DNA of 5,639 bases from Clostridiales bacterium. Its GTDB lineage: Bacteria > Bacillota > Peptococcia > DRI-13 > UBA5745. Location of the stretch: assembly GCA_009776595.1 (NCBI GenBank), contig WRNN01000031.1, positions 1 to 5,639 of the forward strand, written 5' to 3'. Under the pieces are notes generated by a model. The model ran no database searches, was not told the origin of the DNA, and saw only the letters and a program-made list of their open reading frames with translations. This document shows, one piece after another, positions 1 through 5,639 of the stretch; position 1 is the stretch's first letter, and the number at the start of each line of letters is the position of its first letter. The position numbers and the translations under genes are program-made.

Positions 1-1101
1 CAAAACCAATACCCGATCCAAAGGCTGTTAAGCAGAATCGGCTATTCCCCACAAACCTTGTCTATCAAGCAGGAATTCAGTCAATCGGTTTCTTTTAGCA
101 TCCCCCCCACCAGCATGGAGGTGTATCTCTTTTTTCGGGATGCTATCTATTCTTCCTATTCGCTGGAAGAAATCAACCTCTTTGCTCCGGAAAACGACGG
201 GCTTTGCGTTGTACTGGTGGATGCGCGCTGGAAGGCGGAACAAAGATGGCAGGGGGACCGGAGCGGATTGTATTGCTTTGCCGCCTCGTTTGACCGTCCC
301 GCATATTTTTCTGTCAATACCGAAGATATCGATCCGGGGGAATTACTTGTTTTCTATGCCGAATATCTTATGCCGGGAGAATCGGTAACGGTACAAAGCA
401 ATCTGCCGCTGAGTCTCCAGTTCAGCCCTTACGGCAGAAGGCAGATGATCGCCCTTGCGCCTATCAGCTACGATATACGGCCGGGGACCTATGGAACGAC
501 GCTCACTGCCGGAGACGCAAGCCAATATTTTAATATTACCGTCAAAGATAAGGAATTTGCCATCCAATATGTGAGCATGGATCCGCAGATCGTTGCGGAG
601 ACCAGGACGGAAGAAACCAACAAGGAGTTTCAGGACAGAATCAATCCGGTCCTGACCGAACAACTGCCGGAGCTGCTATGGGAAGGCAGGGCCGCGCTGC
701 CGGTTCCGGAGAGCCGGGTACTTACCTTATTTGGCGCCCGGCGCTATGTCAACGACGACGTTAATTCTTACAGGCACTCCGGTTTGGATCTGGAGGCGCC
801 AGTCGGTACGGAAGTCAGGGCGGTCAACAGCGGAAAAGTCGTATTCGCCGATTATCTGGCGTATACGGGAAATACCGTCCTGATCGAACATGGCCTGGGT
901 TTAAAAAGCTGGTACTATCATATGGATGAGCTTCTGGTCTCGCTGGGGGATTCTGTCGCCAAGGACGATGTCATCGGCCTCGCCGGACAGACCGGCTTTT
1001 CTGCCGAGCCGCATCTGCATCTGACCTTATCGGTGGGTGCTGTTTACATCAATCCGGTGACCGCCATCAATCAAGCCTTATTTGCGGAACCTCTGCCGTA
1101 G
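1..1101 (+). CDS. M23 family metallopeptidase with N-terminal Ig-like domain, 5' partial
   Basis: This is a probable secreted or membrane-anchored peptidoglycan endopeptidase of the LytM/M23 family, a zinc enzyme that cuts peptide cross-links in the cell wall. The frame is open from the first base and encodes 366 visible residues, ending at TAG 1099-1101. A TTG at 58 is not a convincing start because coding continues upstream of it and no ribosome binding site precedes it. Visible residues about 110-185 resemble the beta-rich Ig-like domain often found before M23 domains (proline-glycine turns such as PGE and RPGTY). A charged helical stretch follows at about 197-235. The M23 domain occupies about 238-355: HSGLD gives H259 and D263, YYHMD gives H307, and PHLHL gives H338 and H340, so all family metal and catalytic residues are present. 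Any signal peptide or membrane anchor would be in the missing N-terminus. The substrate is inferred from the family. It could instead be a sporulation or cell-division peptidase. Confidence 0.9.
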   Translation, partial: QNQYPIQRLLSRIGYSPQTLSIKQEFSQSVSFSIPPTSMEVYLFFRDAIYSSYSLEEINLFAPENDGLCVVLVDARWKAEQRWQGDRSGLYCFAASFDRPAYFSVNTEDIDPGELLVFYAEYLMPGESVTVQSNLPLSLQFSPYGRRQMIALAPISYDIRPGTYGTTLTAGDASQYFNITVKDKEFAIQYVSMDPQIVAETRTEETNKEFQDRINPVLTEQLPELLWEGRAALPVPESRVLTLFGARRYVNDDVNSYRHSGLDLEAPVGTEVRAVNSGKVVFADYLAYTGNTVLIEHGLGLKSWYYHMDELLVSLGDSVAKDDVIGLAGQTGFSAEPHLHLTLSVGAVYINPVTAINQALFAEPLP

Positions 1102-1135
1102 AAGGGGACCGGATTCCGTGTAGGCTCTGCGCCCG

Positions 1136-1180
1136 GCGCGATACTTCCCCGCGCTATGTTTCGACGCGCGTTGCTTCCCC
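1136..1180. repeat. Imperfect 15-base direct repeat, 30-base period
   Basis: GCGCG followed by ATACTTCCCC (1136-1150) recurs as GCGCG followed by TTGCTTCCCC (1166-1180), matching at 13 of 15 bases. The first copy also forms a 5-bp hairpin: GCGCG 1136-1140 pairs with CGCGC 1150-1154. The same GCGCG could instead pair with CGCGC 1165-1169. Function is unknown. It may be a fragment of a dispersed intergenic repeat or part of a weak transcript 3' end without a T-run. Confidence 0.45.
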
Positions 1181-1192
1181 ATGAAAGAGCCT

Positions 1193-1232
1193 TATATTGT
1201 AAAAAATAGAAAAAACATAATATATTGTAAAA
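1193..1232. repeat. 12-base direct repeat in the comEA promoter region
   Basis: TATATTGTAAAA occurs exactly at 1193-1204 and again at 1221-1232, start to start 28 bases. The copies overlap the candidate -35 and -10 elements of the comEA promoter. This could be a pair of regulator sites. The low-complexity AT composition makes a chance match easier, so the function is inference only. Confidence 0.5.
1197..1226 (+). promoter_or_regulatory. Candidate sigma-A-type promoter for comEA-comEC
   Basis: TTGTAA (1197-1202, 4 of 6 against TTGACA) and TATATT (1221-1226, 5 of 6 against TATAAT) are separated by 18 bases, inside the only strongly AT-rich patch before comEA. Initiation near 1233 would leave a leader of roughly 85 bases. 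A second reading uses TAATAT at 1218-1223 as the -10. The AT-richness makes such matches common, so this is the best candidate rather than a firm call. Confidence 0.4.
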
Positions 1233-1273
1233 TTTTAGAAGGAATAAACCCCCTGCCGTAGAACTTTAGTTGT

Positions 1274-1305
1274 ACGGAGTTTTCCGTGAATTGCGTTCGG
1301 AAAGG
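1274..1305 (+). promoter_or_regulatory. Two mutually exclusive hairpins next to the comEA ribosome binding site
   Basis: Hairpin A pairs ACGGA (1274-1278) with TCCGT (1283-1287) around a 4-base loop. Hairpin B pairs TTTCCG (1281-1286) with CGGAAA (1298-1303) around an 11-base loop. They share bases 1283-1286, so only one can form at a time. Hairpin B covers the first part of AAAGG (1301-1305), the likely Shine-Dalgarno sequence about 11 bases before the comEA ATG. Both stems are short, so a regulatory role is inference. Confidence 0.3.
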
Positions 1306-1316
1306 CGGCGTGGGTT

Positions 1317-2066
1317 ATGCATCAATTACAGCGGATTGGGCTATGGGGTATCACGATATTGCTGTTGCTTGGCTTCTGGGCAGGGCTCTGGTATCAGGGG
1401 CGGAGAACCGGGGATTCCTTTATAACAGCCGGGGAAGAAAGGGGAGCGGCAGGCGAATCAGGCGACAGTCTGGAAATCTCGCGGGACGCAGACGGCAGGG
1501 AAGCGCCGGGGAAGAGCCCGGCACAGGGCGGATCAGATACGCAAAGCCCGGCTGCAGAAGCATACTTGCTTTCGGATCCGGAGGAATCAGCGCCGGAGGA
1601 GCTGGCGGTTCACGTGGTGGGAGGCGTGGCGTCGCCTGGCTTATATTTCCTGCCGCGGGGAAGCAGGATCTATGACGCGGTTATGATAGCGGAGCCGGAG
1701 GAAGGCGCGGACTTGAGCAAAATCAATATGGCTTTACCCTTGGAAGACGGGATGCAAATCCGGATACCCCTCATCGGAAAGCTGGCGGACTGGGGCGGGG
1801 AAGCCCTGATCCTGAGATCAAGCGAAAACCAGGAATACGTTCAAGGCGCTACGGAACAAGGCGGCGCAAGCGGCAAAGTGAATATCAACAAAGCTTCGGC
1901 AAAGGAATTGGAGACGCTGCCGGGGATAGGGCCGGCTTATTCGCAGCGGATCATCCAGTACCGGGAACAAAACGGCGGGTTTAAAAGCATCGAAGATCTG
2001 ATGAAAGTCAAGGGGATCGGCACTGCCAAAATGAGCGACCTGCGGGACCTGGTGGTATGTTCCTAA
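1317..2066 (+). CDS. comEA: ComEA, competence DNA receptor (SLBB plus helix-hairpin-helix)
   Basis: ComEA is the membrane-anchored protein that binds incoming double-stranded DNA outside the membrane and passes it to ComEC during natural transformation. The 249-residue length fits a full Firmicute ComEA. Residues 7-25 form one hydrophobic membrane anchor. A polar linker rich in Gly, Glu and Ser spans about 28-95. An SLBB domain occupies about 97-152 (start VHVVGGV, then SPGLY, end IRIP). The DNA-binding helix-hairpin-helix domain runs 187-247, with VNINKA and the two hairpins LPGIGP (201-206) and VKGIGT (231-236). ATG 1317 is chosen because an in-frame stop lies at 1287 and no other start codon falls between; AAAGG at 1301-1305 is a modest ribosome binding site. 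The gene overlaps comEC by 10 bases, which points to one transcript. Nothing looks broken. Assignment comes from the domain order and motifs. Confidence 0.95.
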   Translation: MHQLQRIGLWGITILLLLGFWAGLWYQGRRTGDSFITAGEERGAAGESGDSLEISRDADGREAPGKSPAQGGSDTQSPAAEAYLLSDPEESAPEELAVHVVGGVASPGLYFLPRGSRIYDAVMIAEPEEGADLSKINMALPLEDGMQIRIPLIGKLADWGGEALILRSSENQEYVQGATEQGGASGKVNINKASAKELETLPGIGPAYSQRIIQYREQNGGFKSIEDLMKVKGIGTAKMSDLRDLVVCS

Positions 2067-4702
2067 AGGATTTCCTGCCGGAGATCTCCCTGCCCTCCGC
2101 AGCGCTTGCCTTTATCGCGGGAATCGCCCTATGCGGATGGCTGGCTTGCTGCCTAAGCCCGCTTCTGGCGGCAGTGCTGCAGATGGCGCTGACGGCGATT
2201 GCCGCCGCCCTGATTCTTCTTCAGGGAAGGTTGAGGCAGCGGAATCTGGACATGAGCAGGGAGGCGATAGTCAGGCTGCGTTTCTATCTGAGCCAGGGTA
2301 TGCTGCTGCTGATGTTTTGTCTGGGATTCTTGCAGATGGCCGGCGCGTCCTGGCCTTCGGAAGGGGGAAGGCGACTGCCCGAAGGCTTCTCAGTCGCGGG
2401 CGCCGGCGTCGTCGAGGAAGTGAAGGCGCTGAAATCGGGCGCCTATAGCGGACCCCGCTTTCAGATACTGCTTCGGCTTCAGGAATATACAAGCGCCGCC
2501 GGAAGCGGGCAAGCCGGCGCGGAGGAGCTCCGACTCTGGGAGCGGCAGGGGAAGATCCTGCTCACGATTCATTTCGGGCTTGGCGGGGAGGGAGAGAGCG
2601 GTGCGCGGGATTTCGAACGGCGCTGCATAGCCGGCGCGCAGGTACGCTTTGTCGCAGCGATGAAAGCGGAAGAAGCGCCAAGAAATCCGGGAGAATTTGA
2701 TTATGCCGCCTATCTCCGGACAAAGGGCGTGTATTGTCAGGGAGAGGCGCAAGGAAGGGATATCACTCTCACGGGGGAGGCCTCCGCATACAGGCGGTTT
2801 CTGGCGGATTTGCGCAGCAATCTCGACCGGCAGCTTGAGGCGTATCTCAGCCTGAAAGCAGGCGCCATCATCCGCGGCTGTTTACTCGGCGATTCCTCTT
2901 ATATGGAAAGGGAGGACAGGGAGATATACAGACAGGCCGGCATATCCCATTTGTTCTCGGTATCCGGCACACATGGCGGCATTCTGCTGGCGGCTGCCTT
3001 TCATCTGGAGCGATTCCGGTTTTTCCGTAAGAGAAAAGCGCTCTGCCGCATTCTGGCGCTGGGGCTGTTATTTTTCTATCTGTCTTTGACCGGCTTTCCC
3101 CTGTCGATGAAGCGGAGTTTTATCATGGCCTGTATGACCCAAGCCGCGATAGGGATCCGTCGCAGAAGCGATACCCGCAGCGCCCTGGCGACAGCGGCGC
3201 TCTTCTTGCTGTGGTTCTCACCGCAGAGCCTTTTCAGCGCCGGTTTTCAGCTTTCTTTCGGCGTCGTACTCGGCATTGTCCATCTCAGCCCCTGGCTCGG
3301 AAAACGCCTGCCGCCGCTGCTGGCCGTGCCGGTCGCGGCCCAGCTCGCTTCGCTGCCGATACAGGCGTATTGGTTTTATCAGATACAACCTCTGGGTTTC
3401 CTGATCAATTTATGGGCGGTATCCATCATGCCGCCTTTGTTGCTTTTATCCGGTTTTTCTGCCCTTGCCGGCCAGATCCATTCCGCTGCCGCGGCCTTCT
3501 TGTGGCAAGTGCCCGGCTTTCTGGCGGAGATATTGGACCTGGTCGCCGGTTTCTGGGTGACCTTGCCTTTCGCAACGTATACGATCGGCGAACAGCCCTG
3601 GCCGGCGTATATGATAGGGGGCGCTGTCCTGTGGCTGTTACCGGGATGGAAAGAGAAAGAAAGGGCGCTCGAACAATGGATCGCGCAACGTCATGAACAA
3701 AGGCAGCGGCATGAGGATTGGCGCCGGTGGCAAAGCTGGCGGCTTGCTAAAAAGCTGCAGAGGGAAACCGGCGAAGGCGCAGGCGGGGCAGGCGCAGGCG
3801 GGGCAGGCGTTTGGCCGGCGGATCCGAAGCGGCGAAAAAAGGATTTATTGCTGGAAGTCTGGTTGCGTCGCAGGCAAATCGTGTTGTTATGCGCAGCCCT
3901 TTATCTGACCGTTCGTATACTGACGCCCCATACGCTGGAGATCACTTTTCTTGATGTAGGACAGGGGGACGGCCTATTTTTTGTAAGCCCTTCGGGGAAG
4001 GTTTGGATGGTGGACGGGGGCAGCAGCAACGTGAGCCATTTGGGCTACTATCGCCTGGAGCCTTTTCTGCGAAGCCGGGGGGTCAGCCGGCTGGATTATG
4101 TCTTAATCAGCCATGCGGACGAAGATCATATATCCGGTATACGGGATCTCCTCCTCTCAGGCTGGCGGCTAAAGTATATGCTCATGGCGCCCCAGGTCGT
4201 AGAATCTAAGGAGGGGGAGGCGCTGGCGGCGCTTGCGGAGGAAAAAGGAACGGCAGTAGTCCGGTTTTCGGCCGGACAGCAGGTCCGTGACGGAGAGCTT
4301 GTCCTCCGCTGTCTGTATCCGGAAGGCGACGAGACAGCCGTCAACAGTAATGCGTTGTCCATCGTCGCAGAGCTGCGATACAAACAATTCTCCCTGCTGC
4401 TGACAGGGGATATCGACGCGGATACAGAAGACAAGCTGCTGAAGCATTTGCCGGAGACGAGCTTGCTGAAGGTAGCCCATCACGGCTCCGGCGGCAGCAG
4501 CGGCACGGCTTTTCTGGAAAAGGTAAAGCCGCTGGCTTCCGTGATATCCTGTAGCAAGAATAACTTGTATGGGCATCCCCATCCGGATACACTGGAACGT
4601 CTGAAGGAGGCGGGCAGCCGCCCGTATTTGACGATGGATGCAGGCGCTGTGCGGGTGAGGACAAACGGAAAGAGCTTCAGGATCAGCGGTTATATTCGGT
4701 AG
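2057..4702 (+). CDS. comEC: ComEC, DNA-uptake channel protein with metallo-beta-lactamase domain
   Basis: ComEC is the polytopic membrane protein thought to form the channel for single-stranded DNA entry in transformation. The product is 881 residues, slightly long for the family. About 12-95 holds hydrophobic segments. An extracellular OB-like (DUF4131) domain spans about 100-245 and contains the typical RNPGEFDY (209-216). The Competence membrane domain covers about 260-530, with the signature SHLFSVSGTHGG (297-308). A basic, polar cytoplasmic linker with a Gly/Ala stretch lies at 531-605, and a last membrane segment at 607-622. The metallo-beta-lactamase domain starts at LDVGQGDG (632-639) and has H686, D688, D690, H691 (HADEDH), D785 (TGD) and H808/H809 (HHGS), so its metal site looks intact. 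ATG 2057 overlaps comEA by 10 bases and has no strong ribosome binding site of its own, suggesting translational coupling. The gene ends at TAG 4700-4702. Confidence 0.95.
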   Translation: MFLKDFLPEISLPSAALAFIAGIALCGWLACCLSPLLAAVLQMALTAIAAALILLQGRLRQRNLDMSREAIVRLRFYLSQGMLLLMFCLGFLQMAGASWPSEGGRRLPEGFSVAGAGVVEEVKALKSGAYSGPRFQILLRLQEYTSAAGSGQAGAEELRLWERQGKILLTIHFGLGGEGESGARDFERRCIAGAQVRFVAAMKAEEAPRNPGEFDYAAYLRTKGVYCQGEAQGRDITLTGEASAYRRFLADLRSNLDRQLEAYLSLKAGAIIRGCLLGDSSYMEREDREIYRQAGISHLFSVSGTHGGILLAAAFHLERFRFFRKRKALCRILALGLLFFYLSLTGFPLSMKRSFIMACMTQAAIGIRRRSDTRSALATAALFLLWFSPQSLFSAGFQLSFGVVLGIVHLSPWLGKRLPPLLAVPVAAQLASLPIQAYWFYQIQPLGFLINLWAVSIMPPLLLLSGFSALAGQIHSAAAAFLWQVPGFLAEILDLVAGFWVTLPFATYTIGEQPWPAYMIGGAVLWLLPGWKEKERALEQWIAQRHEQRQRHEDWRRWQSWRLAKKLQRETGEGAGGAGAGGAGVWPADPKRRKKDLLLEVWLRRRQIVLLCAALYLTVRILTPHTLEITFLDVGQGDGLFFVSPSGKVWMVDGGSSNVSHLGYYRLEPFLRSRGVSRLDYVLISHADEDHISGIRDLLLSGWRLKYMLMAPQVVESKEGEALAALAEEKGTAVVRFSAGQQVRDGELVLRCLYPEGDETAVNSNALSIVAELRYKQFSLLLTGDIDADTEDKLLKHLPETSLLKVAHHGSGGSSGTAFLEKVKPLASVISCSKNNLYGHPHPDTLERLKEAGSRPYLTMDAGAVRVRTNGKSFRISGYIR
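3776..3805 (+). repeat. Perfect 15-base tandem duplication inside comEC
   Basis: Two exact copies of GGCGCAGGCGGGGCA stand head to tail at 3776-3790 and 3791-3805, followed by a partial third start, GGCG, at 3806-3809. The unit is in frame and encodes GAGGA twice (residues 574-583) in the cytoplasmic linker between the membrane domain and the metallo-beta-lactamase domain. Because the unit is a multiple of three, copy-number change would alter linker length without breaking the frame. Confidence 0.9.
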
Positions 4703-4748
4703 TGTTTTCATATAGTATATTCGGGACTGCCACGAACTGTGATGAAAA

Positions 4749-4800
4749 TGTAGAAAATTATACATGCTTATCCCATAAGTTTTGTAGAAATTCAATATGC
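4749..4800. repeat. Imperfect ~19-base direct repeat upstream of the dehydrogenase gene
   Basis: TGTAGAAAATTATACATGC (4749-4767) is echoed by TGTAGAAATTCAATATGC (4783-4800), a 34-base period. The two share TGTAGAAA at the start and ATGC at the end, with one gap and a few mismatches between. It may be a paired regulator site or an old local duplication. The AT-rich composition weakens the case. Confidence 0.35.
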
Positions 4801-4848
4801 AGTATTAGGGATTTGCGGGTAAAGTATCAATCATTCACCGGGCTATAC

Positions 4849-4857
4849 TGATAGAAT
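4849..4857 (+). promoter_or_regulatory. Candidate extended -10 promoter for the alcohol dehydrogenase gene
   Basis: TGATAGAAT fits the extended -10 pattern TGN followed by a hexamer matching TATAAT at 5 of 6 (TAGAAT, 4852-4857). No good -35 hexamer stands 16-18 bases upstream, which extended -10 promoters tolerate. A neighbouring TATACT (4844-4849) is an alternative -10. Either would give a leader of roughly 90-100 bases. Confidence 0.3.
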
Positions 4858-4943
4858 AAGAGCAAGCGAATCCCTGAAGCCGGCTTTGAACGAAATGTCA
4901 CGAGTAGTAGAACGAGTTGGGTCTGTGATAAACAGGGTAATGA

Positions 4944-4949
4944 AAGGAG
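4944..4949 (+). promoter_or_regulatory. Ribosome binding site of the alcohol dehydrogenase gene
   Basis: AAGGAG at 4944-4949 is a strong Shine-Dalgarno sequence. It decides between two in-frame ATG codons: ATG 4951 is only 1 base away, too close, whereas ATG 4957 has a 7-base spacer. Confidence 0.85.
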
Positions 4950-4956
4950 AATGGTC

Positions 4957-5639
4957 ATGCGCAAACTCATTGCAGTAGCAGCCGGTAAATTGGAGGTACA
5001 AGACGTCGCCATGCCCGTGCCGGAAGGCGATCAGGTGTTGATTCGAATTCGTGCATCCGGTATCTGCCATTCGGACCTTCATATTGCTGAAGGGGACTGG
5101 CAGCATACTATGGGCTTAACCTACCCTGCGGATATTGGCCACGAAGGGATAGGCGTAGTGGAGGAACTGGGGCCTGACGCGGGAAAACTGGTCAAAAAAG
5201 GCGACAGGGTCATATTCGGCCTTGGCGGCGCGGGCGGCGCCGATTGGTGCGGCGCTTGCGAGTATTGTTTTGCGGGAAAGACAATGCACTGTAATCATTC
5301 AGTACAGCTCATGGGAACGTATGCGGATTACATAGCGGTCAAAGAAAAAGCGCTTGTCATTTTGCCGGATGAGATCAAAGATACGGATGCGCCCCTGGCC
5401 TGCGCAGGTTTGACCTCCTATAGCGCTATCAAGAAAATCTTCAAATTCGGCGTTTCCGCGGGACAAAAAGTCGCCATCATCGGTGCGGGCGGCGGCGTGG
5501 GTCACTTTGCGGTACAATTCGCAAAAGTCTTTGGTTATAAGGTCATCGGCGTGGATATCGGCGCGGAAAAGATGGAATTCCTGAAGAGTATTGGCGCCGA
5601 TTATGCCGTGGATGTCGCCGAAGCGGATAAGGTGATCGG
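4957..5639 (+). CDS. Zinc-dependent alcohol dehydrogenase, MDR family, 3' partial
   Basis: This is a medium-chain (MDR) zinc alcohol dehydrogenase, a cytoplasmic enzyme that interconverts alcohols and aldehydes or ketones using a nicotinamide cofactor. The first 227 residues are visible of an expected total near 340; the rest lies beyond the window. The catalytic zinc ligands are C37 (GICHSDLH), H62 with E63 (GHEG) and C149 (CAGLT). The structural zinc site has the four cysteines C98, C101, C104 and C112 in the usual spacing. The Rossmann nucleotide-binding motif is GAGGGVG (176-182), and D200 at the end of the second strand (VIGVD) suggests NAD(H) rather than NADP(H). ATG 4957 is preferred by its ribosome binding site. 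The gene is separated from comEC by 254 bases with its own candidate promoter, so it is probably not part of the competence unit. Physiological substrate cannot be told; ethanol-type AdhP/AdhT-like activity is a reasonable guess. Confidence 0.93.
   Translation, partial: MRKLIAVAAGKLEVQDVAMPVPEGDQVLIRIRASGICHSDLHIAEGDWQHTMGLTYPADIGHEGIGVVEELGPDAGKLVKKGDRVIFGLGGAGGADWCGACEYCFAGKTMHCNHSVQLMGTYADYIAVKEKALVILPDEIKDTDAPLACAGLTSYSAIKKIFKFGVSAGQKVAIIGAGGGVGHFAVQFAKVFGYKVIGVDIGAEKMEFLKSIGADYAVDVAEADKVI

Larger units (their letters stand above)
1102..1316 (+). other. Intergenic region between the M23 peptidase gene and comEA
   Basis: This stretch holds no supportable gene. The first 80 bases are GC-rich and contain an imperfect repeat pair and a small GC hairpin. 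From about 1190 to 1250 it turns strongly AT-rich and carries the candidate comEA promoter. The last 50 bases form a leader with two competing hairpins. An open frame of 26 codons runs from ATG 1181 to TAG 1261, but it has no ribosome binding site and a lysine-rich, AT-driven composition, so I do not call it. I see no stem followed by a T-run that would serve as a terminator for the upstream gene. Confidence 0.7.
4703..4956 (+). other. Intergenic region between comEC and the alcohol dehydrogenase gene
   Basis: No supportable gene is present. Just after the comEC stop, TTTTCAT (4705-4711) can pair with ATGAAAA (4742-4748), but the 30-base loop and lack of a following T-run argue against an intrinsic terminator. 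ATATA-G-TATAT (4710-4720) is an odd palindrome and AAGCCGGCTT (4877-4886) is a perfect 10-base palindrome; either could be an operator, but nothing proves it. A 27-codon frame from ATG 4895 to TAG 4978 runs into the dehydrogenase gene and is not called. Confidence 0.65.

Noticed and set aside
58..60. TTG as the start codon of the M23 peptidase.
   Set aside because: The frame is open to the window edge, no Shine-Dalgarno sequence precedes it, and a start here would leave no signal peptide on a wall-directed enzyme.
1181..1261. A 26-codon ATG frame in the intergenic region, as a possible leader peptide.
   Set aside because: No ribosome binding site, AT-driven Lys/Ile composition, and it begins upstream of the best candidate promoter, so it would not be on that transcript.
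1286..1675. A 129-codon GTG-start frame overlapping the first half of comEA, with a weak ACGGAG about 6 bases upstream.
   Set aside because: It is almost entirely inside comEA in another frame, its product is a Gly/Arg-rich low-complexity string with no recognisable domain, and comEA itself is certain from motifs.
3211..3908. Two + strand frames of 161 and 71 codons inside comEC, as possible nested genes.
   Set aside because: Both are in a shifted frame under intact comEC motifs and have Arg/Pro/Gly-rich products without recognisable features.
4705..4748. Inverted repeat TTTTCAT/ATGAAAA after comEC as an intrinsic terminator.
   Set aside because: The stem is AT-rich with a 30-base loop and there is no T-run after it on either strand.
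4169..4795. A 208-codon frame on the minus strand opposite the end of comEC.
   Set aside because: It is antisense to the well-supported metallo-beta-lactamase domain, has no domain signature, and is a usual by-product of GC-rich codon use.
4951..4953. ATG 4951 as the start of the alcohol dehydrogenase.
   Set aside because: It lies only one base after AAGGAG; ATG 4957 has the proper 7-base spacing and gives a normal family N-terminus.

Overview
The window looks like a stretch of chromosome from a Gram-positive Firmicute, most likely of class Clostridia. The evidence is a strong AAGGAG-type ribosome binding site, a ComEA that joins an SLBB domain to a helix-hairpin-helix domain, and a full-length three-part ComEC. 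The genes are fairly GC-rich and the two intergenic regions are distinctly more AT-rich in part. The exact family cannot be fixed from the sequence alone. All four genes read on the + strand.

Layout: (1) Positions 1-1101 hold the 3' part of a cell-wall-type M23 metallopeptidase with an Ig-like domain before the catalytic domain; its start lies before the window. (2) Positions 1102-1316 are a 215-base intergenic region. It contains a GC-rich imperfect repeat, an AT-rich patch with a candidate promoter built on a 12-base direct repeat, and a leader with two mutually exclusive small hairpins near the comEA ribosome binding site. (3) Positions 1317-2066 are comEA and 2057-4702 are comEC, overlapping by 10 bases; this is the late competence DNA-uptake pair. 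(4) Positions 4703-4956 are a 254-base intergenic region with imperfect repeats and a possible extended -10 promoter. (5) From 4957 to the window end is the 5' part of a zinc-dependent MDR alcohol dehydrogenase.

How the genes work together: ComEA is a membrane-anchored DNA receptor and ComEC is the membrane channel that brings single-stranded DNA into the cell, so the central pair forms a two-gene DNA-uptake unit. The M23 peptidase and the alcohol dehydrogenase have their own intergenic regions and no clear functional link to it. The dehydrogenase sits where holA often follows comEC in Firmicutes, so the competence unit ends here without that partner.

I do not see a new biological system. 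The points most worth checking are the possible RNA switch in the comEA leader, the repeats in the comEA promoter, and a low-complexity cytoplasmic linker in ComEC encoded by a perfect 15-base tandem duplication. No tRNA, rRNA, CRISPR array, insertion sequence or convincing intrinsic terminator was found.
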